Assembly: GCF_029633865.1 (NCBI RefSeq)
Contig: NC_079214.1
Coordinates: forward strand, 25,896,000 to 25,959,999
Reading direction: 5' to 3'
From: Lampris incognitus
Lineage: Eukaryota; Chordata; Actinopteri; Lampriformes; Lampridae
DNA length: 64,000 nt
Part shown: piece after piece, positions 34,003-64,000 of the stretch
Layout: the number at the start of each line of letters is the position of its first letter
How positions within the stretch are numbered: the stretch's first letter is position 1
Position numbers and translations under genes: made by a program
Notes under the pieces: generated by a model
What the model was told of the DNA's origin: nothing
Database searches by the model: none
Seen by the model: only the letters and a program-made list of their open reading frames with translations

Positions 34003-34772
34003 ACAGAGGCTGTGGAGAGAGTCCCAGCTCCAGGTTCCTGGTAGTCACCATCACAGAGGACCTCTCCTGGGCTGACAACACCTCAGCAGTGGTAAGGCAC
34101 AACAACACCTTTATTTTCTGAGGAGGCTAAGGAGAGCCAACCTCCCCCAAAAGCTGCTTGTCACCTTTTATAGATGCTCCATCGAGAGCATCCAAACAAA
34201 CTGCATGACAACCTGGTAGAGCAGCTGCACCAAAGCTGACAAAAAAGTCCTCCAGCATGTTGTGGAAACAGCACAGGACATTGTTGGCATTGAGCTGCCT
34301 TCACTACTACATCTTCACAGCACTTGGTCTGTGAGGAGGGCTAAGAACTTCATAAAAGATATTACACACCGGGGAAACCATCTGTTTCAGCCCCTCTCAT
34401 CAGGTATGCACTTCAGATCAAGCCACACATGCACAAAGAGACTGAAAAACAGTTTCTTTCCAAAAGTTGTGGCACTAATGAACTCAGACATCTCCTCAGT
34501 CCGACGAGACTGATATGCTACCACCATTGGGTACGTGCAATATTTGCTCACATGCCACTTCATGTGTCCACTACTGCATTTTTGCTGATGTTTTTGCACC
34601 TCGTAAGTTGTATTTTATTGTTGACTGTATTGTATTTTATACCTTATACTGCTCATATTTTGCACTTATATTATTTAGACTCTGTACTTTTTATTGCTGA
34701 TAATTTATATTTTCTTATCTCTTTTATGTATGTACCATTGTGCTTGCACCATGACAATAAAGTTCTTGAATC
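34003..34772 (+). pseudogene. LINE 3' end (L2/CR1/Rex-like)
   Basis: Broken reading with SRFLVVTITEDLSWADNTSA, then ...FIDAPSRAS, LLALSCLHYYIFTALGL and a QNSFFPK-like element (KNSFFPKVVALMNS), typical of the C-terminal end of fish LINE ORF2. It is followed by an AATAAAG context and the ATGTT tail. 5'-truncated. Confidence 0.75.
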
Positions 34773-34824
34773 TGTTATGTTATGTTATGTTATGTTATGT
34801 TATGTTATGTTATGTTATGTTATG
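34773..34824. repeat. (ATGTT)n tract at the LINE 3' end
   Basis: Ten pentanucleotide units directly after ...GACAATAAAGTTCTTGAATC. It ends about 145 bp upstream of the myef2 start codon. Confidence 0.95.
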
Positions 34825-34967
34825 CATACCTCCCTCTCTGCGTTTTGACATAGGCTGCCTGGCAACATGCTCCAAATCTCGCGTTGAAGGTGAAACCCCG
34901 CTACTGCAGCGTTTTCAACTGCGCAGTGTTGGTAGCATCTTCTACCGTGAACTAAACAATCTCGAAC

Positions 34968-55679
<20,712 letters not shown>

Positions 55680-55868
55680 AGCCCTCATCGGAGCGTTTCT
55701 CACACACGTCCATGTTTAAACCTGTCGCCAAAACGAGTTTTTGTTTTGTTTTAAAAACACACGTGTTCCATATCTAAGTTGTTGATTGTTTTGCAACCAT
55801 TTGTTTATGTATTAAGACTGTTTTTCTTCATTTTGTAAACCTTTTTAATTTGTTGGTTAGTTAAATTG

Positions 55869-55874
55869 AATAAA
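55869..55874 (+). terminator. myef2: myef2 polyadenylation signal
   Basis: AATAAA about 190 bp after the stop codon, followed by a T-rich stretch and a GTGATTG region. Confidence 0.7.
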
Positions 55875-55895
55875 TACTTTTTTTTTTAATTTTTA

Positions 55896-56775
55896 GACTT
55901 TGTGATTGTCAAGTTTACTTAAAACAGTCTTGGTTGTCTCTCATCTGAGTGAGATAAATGGACCACGGGGTTTGTTATAACACAATCACTTGTGCTGATG
56001 TGTGCAGTAGCATCTTTAGTTATGAAATCCACATTTCATTTAGTCAATTTTTAAAGTGAGAACTTGATAGATGTGTTTTTTGGGGGTTTTTTTTGAAGTT
56101 CATTTAAATTTCTGTAGCCTTATAGTAAGTGGTTGCCAACACTGTTGAAAAAGAGTTTGAGCAAGCCTATTGTTGCTATTTTTGATTTAACCAAAGTCCA
56201 TATTTATAGACCTTAGTTCACTGCCAAAAATGTTATCTTGTCCTTGTATGCTTTCCAGTTTCAGGTGTGATTTAACAATGATAAAATCCTGAGTCACTCT
56301 ATTTTTGTCGGTCAGGTGATGGCAGTAAAGTGGAAAGCTTTAGGATTTCACTATTTATGGTTTCACCACACCTTCAGCCCTGCAAGCAATAAGAGCCTGC
56401 TCATAAAGCTTATCAGAATTACTTTGATCCACCTAGTTTTTTGTTTTTCATCACCACTTAGAAGAACAGACAAGTCCACAAGTTTGGTTTGCACAAGTTT
56501 TATTTCCTGAGTTTTGCCTGGACACATCTTGGTTTTTGTCACTTGGCGAACCAAGAGCCCTTTTGCTTCACTTGGCGAACCAAGAGCCCTTTTGCTTTCT
56601 TGAGCGATGCACCGACCAACATTTTCTTCTTAGATGTTAAAACATTTGAAAGTGTGGGATATGAGTGAAACAGGAGACTACATAACTGGATGAGGGTCTT
56701 TGTTTTTGGGTGGTTCAAAGTCCTAGGTAGTTTTGCAAAAGATGGTCCAGGTGTGGTAAAATAATATATAACATA
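55896..56775. other. Convergent intergenic gap
   Basis: Between the 3' ends of myef2 and slc24a5. A 33-bp unit around TTGGCGAACCAAGAGCCC occurs twice in tandem at 56540-56600. TTTATT at 56499-56504 is AATAAA on the minus strand and could be a distal slc24a5 poly(A) signal. Confidence 0.4.
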
Positions 56776-57679
56776 CACTGATGAGCCAAAACATTATGAC
56801 CACCTGCCTAGTATGCTGTTGGTCCTCTGCTGCCAAAACAACGCTGACCCAACTGAGGCATGGACTATAAGACCCCTGAAGGTGTCCTGTGGTATCTGGC
56901 ACCAAAACATTAGCAGCAGATCCTTCAAGTCCTGTAAGTTGTGGGGTGGAGCAGCTGTGGATCGAAGTTGTTGGTCCAGCACATCCCACAGATGCTCAAT
57001 TGGATTGAGTTTTGGAGGCCAGGGCAACATCTTGAACACTTCATGTTCCTCAAACCATTCCCAAACAATGTGCAGTGTGATTCATCAGACCAGGCGACCT
57101 TCTTCCACTGCTCCAAGGTCCAGTTCTGACATTCACGTACCCATTGTGGGTGCTTTCAATGTTGGACACGGGTTATCATGGGCACTGACTGGTCTGCAGC
57201 TACACAGCTCCATACGCAGCAGGATGTTATGCACTGTGTGTTGTGACACATTCCTCTTGTAACCATCACTAAAATTTTAAGTGCCGTGCTGCAGTAAACC
57301 TGTAGGTTCAGAGCAGACAGGATAGACTTTGTTGCCTTTGTCCATCGATGAGCCTTGGGTGCCCAACACCGTGTTGCTGGTTTGTGGTTTGTCCCTCCGG
57401 ACCACTGTCAGTAGGTACCACTGCTGACCAGGAGCACCCCACAAGCCTCGCTGTTTCAGAGGTGTTCTGACCCAGTCTGGCCATAACAATTTGGCCCTTG
57501 TCAAAGTCTCCCAGGTCTTTATTCTGCCCATTTCTTCTGTATCCAACACATTGACTATGAGAACTGATTGTTTGCTTGCCAACTAATCTACCCAGACCTT
57601 GATTTGTGCCCTTGTTGGGAGATGGTCAAGGTTATTCGGTTCACATGTCAGCGGTCATAATGTTTTTGGTTCATCAGTG
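56776..57679 (-). mobile_element. Tc1-like element, internally deleted
   Basis: Ends CACTGATGAGCCAAAACATT and complement, TA on both sides (56774-56775 and 57680-57681). Minus-strand transposase pieces remain: WKKVAWSDESHC (near 57100) and PWPPKLNPIEHLWDVL (near 57025), in different frames and with the region between them shortened. Inactive; it may be transcribed as part of the slc24a5 3' UTR. Confidence 0.9.
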
Positions 57680-57858
57680 TATACAAAAGAAGGCAATCTT
57701 CGAGTGATGCGACTGGCACACTTCTTCCAGGGCATTTTGTCGTTGGAGGTATGTATAGAGTGGCTGAACATTAATCACTTGGCTGACAGGAACATTCTTT
57801 TGGTTTGATTTAATTCTGGGGTTTGCATCTTTCAATTGTAACAATTATGGCTAAAGTC

Positions 57859-60800
57859 TCAGTCACTGCACAGTGTAATCGGGTTGTTCCCAATGATCCC
57901 CAATTCGTACAGAATTGACAGAGTGGCAAAAAGGATGTAGCAGATGAGTGTAACGATTCCTAGTTTCCAGTCCAACTTCCATCTGTTCACATGGACTGCT
58001 ACGAAAAGCAAGATGATGGAAAGCAGGAGTGTGGAGGAAATGAAGACCAGTCCAGTGCTGTTCACTTCTACAGGGTTATTTGTGTCCACAAATGCTGTCT
58101 TAATGAACCAAGGTAGTCCCAGACACAGCATGTCAAACACATTTGAGCCCACAATGTTGGACATTGCCATGTCAGCTTTCCCTGAAAAAAAGAAAAGAAA
58201 AAAGGAGTGGTTTGTTTAAAGAGCAGGTTTAAGGCCAATTTTTACTTACAGGGTACAAATAGAACATATATTTGAGTATGCAAGTTATCTTTGAGGTTGG
58301 TGGTTAGAAATTTAAGACAAAATACCAGGGTGCTCGAACACAACCTCAGATCAAACCAAAGCATCCACGCGCTGCCTACAAGCCACAGAATATGAGCACG
58401 TGCACACACACTCCTCCAATGGACTACAATCTCGTCATGACTAAAGTAAAAAGGAAACATGGATTTCTTTGCTGACAAATAAAATCACACCACCACTATA
58501 CCAATATAATATGAATATTCTATGATTATACTGGTTAAGTAAACCACACATTTGGAATGCTTTTATTTATTTATTTTATGATTTTAAGTGGGCTTTGCCA
58601 ACTTCAGTGTATAACAAACCTCACATCATCTGGCGTACCACCAGGGGGCGCGCTACATACTACCAGTGTTACGGGTACCACAGCTGGAGAACCACTGATC
58701 TAAACAAGACAAGGTTGCACAGCCAACTTATCATTGGCTTGTAAAATTTGAATACATTTAAAAAAAATGTGTTATATCTCCAACTAGTAGTTTACAAGGT
58801 GTTCATCACAGGTAGCTGTTGTCAGATGCCAAACCCAATCGCGTAACAAAAACACTTCCGATTTGAAACTTTCCAAGTTAATGGCACATCATTTACTGCC
58901 CTGAGCAGCACTCCCTGAGTTGGTTTGGGGCTGAGGGAGGGAGGAGATTGGTAATACCTTCTCTGGCTACCATCACACTGGCTACAGTGTCAGGTATACT
59001 GGTTCCAGCAGCCAACAGAGTCAGTCCCATCACTGTATCAGGGATACCCAGGGTCTCTCCTGTATAAAAAGATACACAGCAAGCATGAACTCCGAATCAG
59101 GCACAAACAACAAAGGGTGAAGGAGAAGGAGGAACAAATGAGCTTGATCAGTATTATCCAATAGCCAACAAATAATGCCCAGTGAAGCGGAGAATCAGCA
59201 GGTACTCCCAATTTGATATTTCGATATTTTTGTGGGGAAATGCTGGTGCCTATCCCAGCAGTCATTGGGCGGTAGGTGGGGAGACACCCTGGACAGGCCG
59301 CTAGGCCTTCACAGAGCATCTCAGGGTTGCATTCCCACGACCCTGAGAGCAGGATAAGCGGTTTGATCTATGGAATGGGTATTTTTACGCAGAGTTGATG
59401 AATACTGTGATTTTTTCAGTAATATAAATACAATGATACAATATTGCATTTTTTTACAGCTCCACACTCTCTTATTTGTTGTAATGTGAAAATTATAATA
59501 ATCAAAATAAAATGTATAATGGAATGTATGTATTTTAACCCCATGTGTTAGAAAAGCTTAAAACACGATTAGTGCTTCCTTGAGGTAGCATTCAAACAAT
59601 ACAAATTCAAACATTCAGAGATGCAGATATCATGACATAAAGCTTCTTCACAACAATTGCTAATTATGCTTCCAACATTGCGATTGAGGGGAAACGCTAC
59701 AATATTTAAAATCGCCACAGCTCAGCATTGCATTGTTTTTGTTTTTTGTTTTATCCCCCCCTTTTTTTTCCCTCCCCATTTGTACTCAGCCAATTATCCC
59801 ACTCTTTCAAGCTGTCCCAGTTGCTGCTCCACCCCCTCTGCCAATCCAGGGAGGGCTGCAGACTACCACATGCCTCCTCTGATACATGTGGAGTCGCCAG
59901 CTGCTTCTTTTCACCTGACAGTGAGGATTTCGCCAGGGGGATTTAGTGCGTGGGAGGATCACACTCTTCCCCCCAGCCCCCCCCCCTCCCCAAACAGGCG
60001 CCCCGACCGACCAGAGGACCAGAGGAGGTGCTAGTGCAGCGACCAGGACACATACCCACATCTGGTTTCCCACCCGCAGACATGGCCAATTGTGTCTGTA
60101 GGGATGCCCGACCAAGGTGGAGGTAACACAGGCATTTGAACCGGCAATCCCCGTGTTGGTAGGCAACGAAATAGACTGCCATGCTACCTGGACGCTGCTC
60201 AGCATTGCATTCTATAGCAATGAGTCAAAATTTCCCTCCACCATTAACGCTCAGGTCCACTGTGGACAACAAAACCTCTTGCTACATTAAAGCCTCGTTC
60301 TGATCTTGTTGCTGTGACTAGAGAGAGCAGGGCCACAGGGAAGCACGCTGGAACACAAACACTGCATTGACCAAACCCAAAGGGCGCCGGGACTTAGCAG
60401 TACCTGCTCTATCCCGTGCCTGCCCTTTAATAATACCCCCTCTCTGCCTGTTTTCCCATGTGAGCCCTTACTGATGACTATGGGATAATAATCCTATTAT
60501 ACTGTAGTAAGTCTACCCACTGTCATATGATGAGGCTACCCTTTCAGCCTGATCTGGGGTCAGACTTATAGTTTATATCTCTGGCACAGACTGGGCTTTT
60601 GGGCCTGTGTCTATGAGCTGTTGCTCACATGACTATGTTGCCTTGGAGGTGAAGCAGGGCCTAATCCTGCTGTGGATGGTTGCTCTTATAATGTGCACAT
60701 AGCCCATTGGAGCTACACTACTAGGGCAATGGCATCCCAGGAATTAGCCAGCAGACCGGCATGTGATTCTACTCTGCAAATCGGACTTTTTTTTCACAAG

Positions 60801-63254
60801 TTTCAACCCCATCACCTCTCATAATTCCCGAATGAGGTTTCATAACGTTATGACAGGCTGACGAACTCCAAGGATAACTGAATTAGCTATAGAAGTGTTA
60901 TGAATTGTTTTTGTTTTGTTTTTTGTTTTTCCAGAAAATATTCAGGTTACAGTTGAGTTTAACAATGCTAACCCAACCATAAGCCAATAATGTCTTAACG
61001 TCTTGGGCCAATGATGTGTCAATGTCTGAATTAAAATGTGTAATGTGTTTGTTTTTTTTTTACCAACAACAGTGACCATCCACACCAGCACGTATGTGAA
61101 AGCTGAGATCCAGACAGCGGACATGAGGAAGGTTATCATGAACCACTGTTTCCAGAACCTCCTCCTGCAGTCAGGGATGGTCAGGAAGAGCAGAACGATG
61201 ACCGGCAGAGACAGCACCCAAAGGATCCTCTTCAAATCATTCTCTGGCATGGCAAACATGCTTTTTTGCTCTAGGACACATGCAGCCAGAGGTACAGGTA
61301 GACAAAAAAAGTTATGCATATCATACCATTAGCAGTCATTGAGCAAGCAGAGTGTTTAACAGCTGGAAATATTGCACAACATCATGTCTTGACTGATAAG
61401 TGAGCTTGAGTGCATTGCGAAGGTATGAAGTGCCAGCTACCTTCAGGAATCTCATTGAGGCCGTGCAGGCTGAGAGAAAGGTGTGAATATCCTGAGTCAT
61501 CCTGGAAAATCCCACTGTCTGTTCTTGAACGGCTGTGGACTCTCAGACTGGTGTCATTATTCCAGCCCATTAGCGGCTGCGTCTCTGCATGCCCCCCAGA
61601 CCCCTTACCCAGACAGGTGCAGCAGGGACTCAGCTTTCTCAGGACGAACTCACTGATGCGAAGATCGAAACACAGAACCACGATGTAGACCCCATACACC
61701 AGCAGCAGACAGGCAGCGTCATACCTGCAAACCAGGCGTGCATTTAAGATACCCCGAAAAAGGGATGGACATGTGAAAATTAGTATGCCTGACATATATT
61801 CTCACTGACAAAAATAGACATATCAAGGGGAGTGTTTGAAGCAAAAAGCCCAACTGAATGTCTTACAACATTCTCCCATATTTCAATATCCACTAAAACG
61901 AGGCGAGTTTTTCCATGTAGGATTGTACTGTGTGATTTAGTGTAGTGACCAGTGTAAGGGAATTTAAAGGCAAACAGGAAGAGGCCATAAATGATACAAG
62001 TACACGGAAGTTGGTGTGATTAAGATATGGTTTATGAACCAAACATCACACTGTTTGATAGCTTTGTACCGTCTATTTCTTTTGCTTGTTTTGTGTTTTG
62101 TCTTTCTTTGTCCCAGGTCTTAAGAGAGAACAAGCAACTATATTCGGTTTGTATTTTATAGCTGGCTCGTGAGTAGTGAGTGTAGAGTACAGAGTGGTAG
62201 AGTACATTTAACTAGGGCTGGGCAATCTATCTATATTATATCCATACCATGATATAAGACGATATCATCTGGGATTTTGGATATCGTGATATGTTATATG
62301 ATAAAAGTGTTGCCTTTTCCTGGTTTTAAAGGCTGCATTACAGCAAAGAGATGCAATTTTCTGAACTTCTTGGACTGTTCTAGCTGTTATATTATTTGTC
62401 TCATATCAACATCAGAAATGTCAGTGTAAATATTTTGTGAGAGCACCAGTAGTCATCTCTATACTGTCGTCACCATATCGATATCAAGGTATTCAGTCAA
62501 AAATATTGGGTGGCGTGGCAGTTTATTCCATTGCCTACCAACACGGGGATCACTGGTTCGAATCCCCGTGTTACCTATGGCTTGGTCGGACGTCCCTACA
62601 GACACAACTGGCCGTGTCTGTGGATGGGAAGCTGGATGTGGGTGTGTCCTGGTCGCTGCACTAGCGCCTCCTCTGGTTGGTCGAGGCGCCTCTTCGGGGG
62701 AGAGGGGGGACTCGGGGGAATAGCGTGATCCTTCCAGGTGCTACGTCCCCCTGGTGAAACTCCTCACTGTCAGGTGAAAAGAAGCGGCTGGCGACTCCAC
62801 ATGTATCAGAGGAGATATGTGGTAGTCAGCAACCCTCCCCGGATCGGCAGAGGGGGTGGAGTAGCGACCAGGACTGCTCGGAAGAGTGGGGTAATTGGCC
62901 GGGTACAATTGGGGAGAAAATCCCCCCCCCCCCAAATATTTTTGATTTTTGATTTTGTCCATATCTCGCAGCCCAACATGTAACCCTATGTCCACACAGT
63001 GTAAACAAACAGCCACTCACCAGTACACTCTGTTATCAGAGATGATGGCAATAACAGCAGAGACACTGATGCCATATGCCAGACAGTCCCTGAACAGTGG
63101 CCAGCACGTAAGACGGCATGCCTGAATAAGGATAAAGAAAGAAGACAAAAGTAAGACTTGTAGTTTACAGCACACATTGAGAAATGAACAAAATGCTCCC
63201 TTCACCTTGGCTTACTTAAGTCCCCGTTGTTATGGCCGGCTAGCTGTTAGGTGG

Positions 63255-63329
<75 letters not shown>

Positions 63330-63905
63330 TACCACAGAGGTCAGGAGTCCACATGCAGCACAGATTCCTAGGAGGTTGTAAACTGCTGATCCCACTATGG
63401 TGCTCACTCCAATGTCGCCCTTTGTCACAAAGACTCCTGACAATAATGGTTACAAGATACAGGGATTAGTGAGGATGAACCTACTGAACCAATGTCTCAC
63501 ATCTTACTGAGGATAAAGACAATGTTGATGGTCATGATGATGCTGGTAATGCTGGTAGTTCATCTTCATCATCAATGCCCAGCATGGGTAACATACAAAT
63601 GCATCTATTACTATTTATTGTGCATCTATCATTAATCTGAGGTTTACTGACAATAAATGCACTTAACTGGAATTGCACTCTTGGCTATGATACTAATGAT
63701 TACTGTGTAGTTCTCTAAGATGCTAGTTGGTAACATTTGAATTTATCTGCTAATTGCTGGCTCTTTTGTTAATCGACTGGGATGGAAGAATCTGCTAAAT
63801 GTAAATGTAAAATGTAATTACCCAGAAAGGCTGTGACCAGTTCAGGAGCCGAGCTCCCAGCTGCCATAAATGTAGCTCCAGCTACATCTTGAGACAGCCC
63901 CAGGC
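57859..63905 (-). CDS. slc24a5: Sodium/potassium/calcium exchanger 5 (NCKX5), exons 3-9
   Basis: Seven minus-strand exons with GT-AG borders: 63822-63905, 63333-63436, 63021-63121, 61441-61724, 61064-61270, 58958-59059, 57859-58181. They join into about 400 codons plus stop in one frame. The first two exons (signal peptide and N-terminus) are beyond the window. The first alpha-repeat reads [17 protein letters not shown], the second [22 protein letters not shown] and [17 protein letters not shown]; both are the ion-binding hallmarks of the CaCA/NCKX family. A cytosolic loop lies in exon 61441-61724. The protein exchanges Na+ for Ca2+ and K+ in melanosome/trans-Golgi membranes and is needed for melanin formation (zebrafish golden). 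The sequence has Ala in the exon-3 motif where, as I recall, the human A111T variant lies. No break seen. Confidence 0.95.
58621..58705 (-). mobile_element. hAT-like fragment
   Basis: Minus strand begins CAGTGGTTCTCCAGCTGTGG, the usual start of Charlie-type hAT relics, and continues to GGTGGTACGCCAG. Confidence 0.5.
58638..58651 (+). promoter_or_regulatory. CTCF-like core motif
   Basis: CCACCAGGGGGCGC agrees with the CTCF core consensus. Binding is untested; the motif is inside a transposon-derived fragment. Confidence 0.45.
59228..59380 (+). repeat. LINE-type repeat tail
   Basis: GCTGGTGCCTATCCCAGC, ACACCCTGGACAGGCCGC and GAGAGCAGGATAAGCGGTTT blocks are typical of the 3' end of a common fish LINE. 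Lies in an slc24a5 intron. Confidence 0.6.
59735..60196 (-). mobile_element. Full-length SINE-A
   Basis: Complete copy on the minus strand with tRNA-like head (box B near 60140) and A/G-rich tail, flanked by the 15-bp duplication GCTCAGCATTGCATT (59720-59734 and 60197-60211). Confidence 0.93.
60212..61063. other. slc24a5 intron, nothing recognised
   Basis: No coding or repeat signature could be supported apart from short T runs. Confidence 0.35.
62213..62976. mobile_element. MITE interrupted by a SINE
   Basis: Begins AGGGCTGGGCAATCTATC and ends near ATATCTCGCAGCCCAAC, with internal ATATCGATATC-like words typical of a widespread fish hAT-like MITE. SINE-A inserted at 62508. Confidence 0.65.
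62508..62933 (+). mobile_element. Full-length SINE-A
   Basis: tRNA-like head (GTGGCGTGGCAGTTTATTCC; box B GGTTCGAATCC), conserved body, poly-C end. Flanked by AAATATT (62501-62507 and 62934-62940). Confidence 0.92.
63261..63330. repeat. (TG)n microsatellite next to an slc24a5 splice donor
   Basis: About 33 TG units with one TATG. On the slc24a5 strand it is a CA repeat starting within a few bases of the donor of exon 63333-63436. Confidence 0.95.
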
Positions 63906-64000
63906 CTGGATGAGACACAAGAACAAAAAAAAAAGAAAAGAAAAGAAAAGTAAGTCAGTATAAATCAAGTATAAAATAAGCCCAGTTTCTATGATGGACA

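Larger units (their letters stand above)
58182..58957. other. slc24a5 intron
   Basis: No gene. Holds a hAT-like fragment with a CTCF-type core at about 58621-58705. Confidence 0.4.

Noticed and set aside
63177-63469. Plus-strand Val-Cys repeat frames
   Set aside because: Produced by the TG microsatellite beside the slc24a5 exon.

Overview
This is a vertebrate nuclear window, almost certainly from a teleost fish. Three protein-coding genes with GT-AG introns lie in the order ctxn2 (minus) - myef2 (plus) - slc24a5 (minus). This is the same order and relative orientation as the CTXN2-MYEF2-SLC24A5 block of other vertebrates (human 15q21). The repeats are fish-like: Tc1/mariner copies, hAT-type MITEs, tRNA-derived SINEs, Ty3/gypsy elements, LINE fragments and long microsatellites. 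There is no bacterial, plasmid or CRISPR content.

Layout. 1-0.9 kb: single-exon cortexin gene ctxn2. 0.9-35 kb: intergenic repeat-rich region. It holds microsatellites, SINEs, a palindromic MITE, a decayed gypsy pol, an intact gypsy element of CsRn1-like type (11982-16393, identical LTRs), a second decayed copy of that clade on the other strand whose LTR is split by a Tc1 foldback palindrome, a 6.8-kb DNA transposon with about 560-bp inverted repeats (22853-29627), and LINE debris that reaches to about 150 bp upstream of the myef2 start codon. 35-55.9 kb: myef2, 16 coding exons including an 8-nt microexon, with introns full of nested transposons. 55.9-57.9 kb: convergent intergenic gap with one Tc1 relic. 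57.9-64 kb: slc24a5, coding exons 3-9; the first two exons lie beyond the right edge.

Host genes. ctxn2 encodes a small single-pass neuronal membrane protein. myef2 encodes an RNA-binding protein with three RRMs and a Gly/Met-rich linker. slc24a5 encodes the NCKX5 K+-dependent Na+/Ca2+ exchanger needed for pigmentation. They are syntenic neighbours, not a functional operon.

Most notable observations. (1) The gag-pol junction of the intact gypsy element carries a textbook -1 frameshift signal: slippery GGGAAAC, 6-nt spacer, perfect 10-bp hairpin. The diverged second copy keeps the heptamer, spacer and loop lengths and has compensatory stem changes. (2) The 6.8-kb transposon encodes a nearly intact protein of about 1,550 codons with two zinc-binding modules, a candidate acidic catalytic core, a PIN/XPG-like segment and a Cys-rich CXC-like tail; it created a 3-bp duplication inside a SINE. 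(3) An 8-nt microexon of myef2 encodes the centre of the RNP1 motif of RRM1. All assignments come from reading the sequence and remembered family features; no database search was run.
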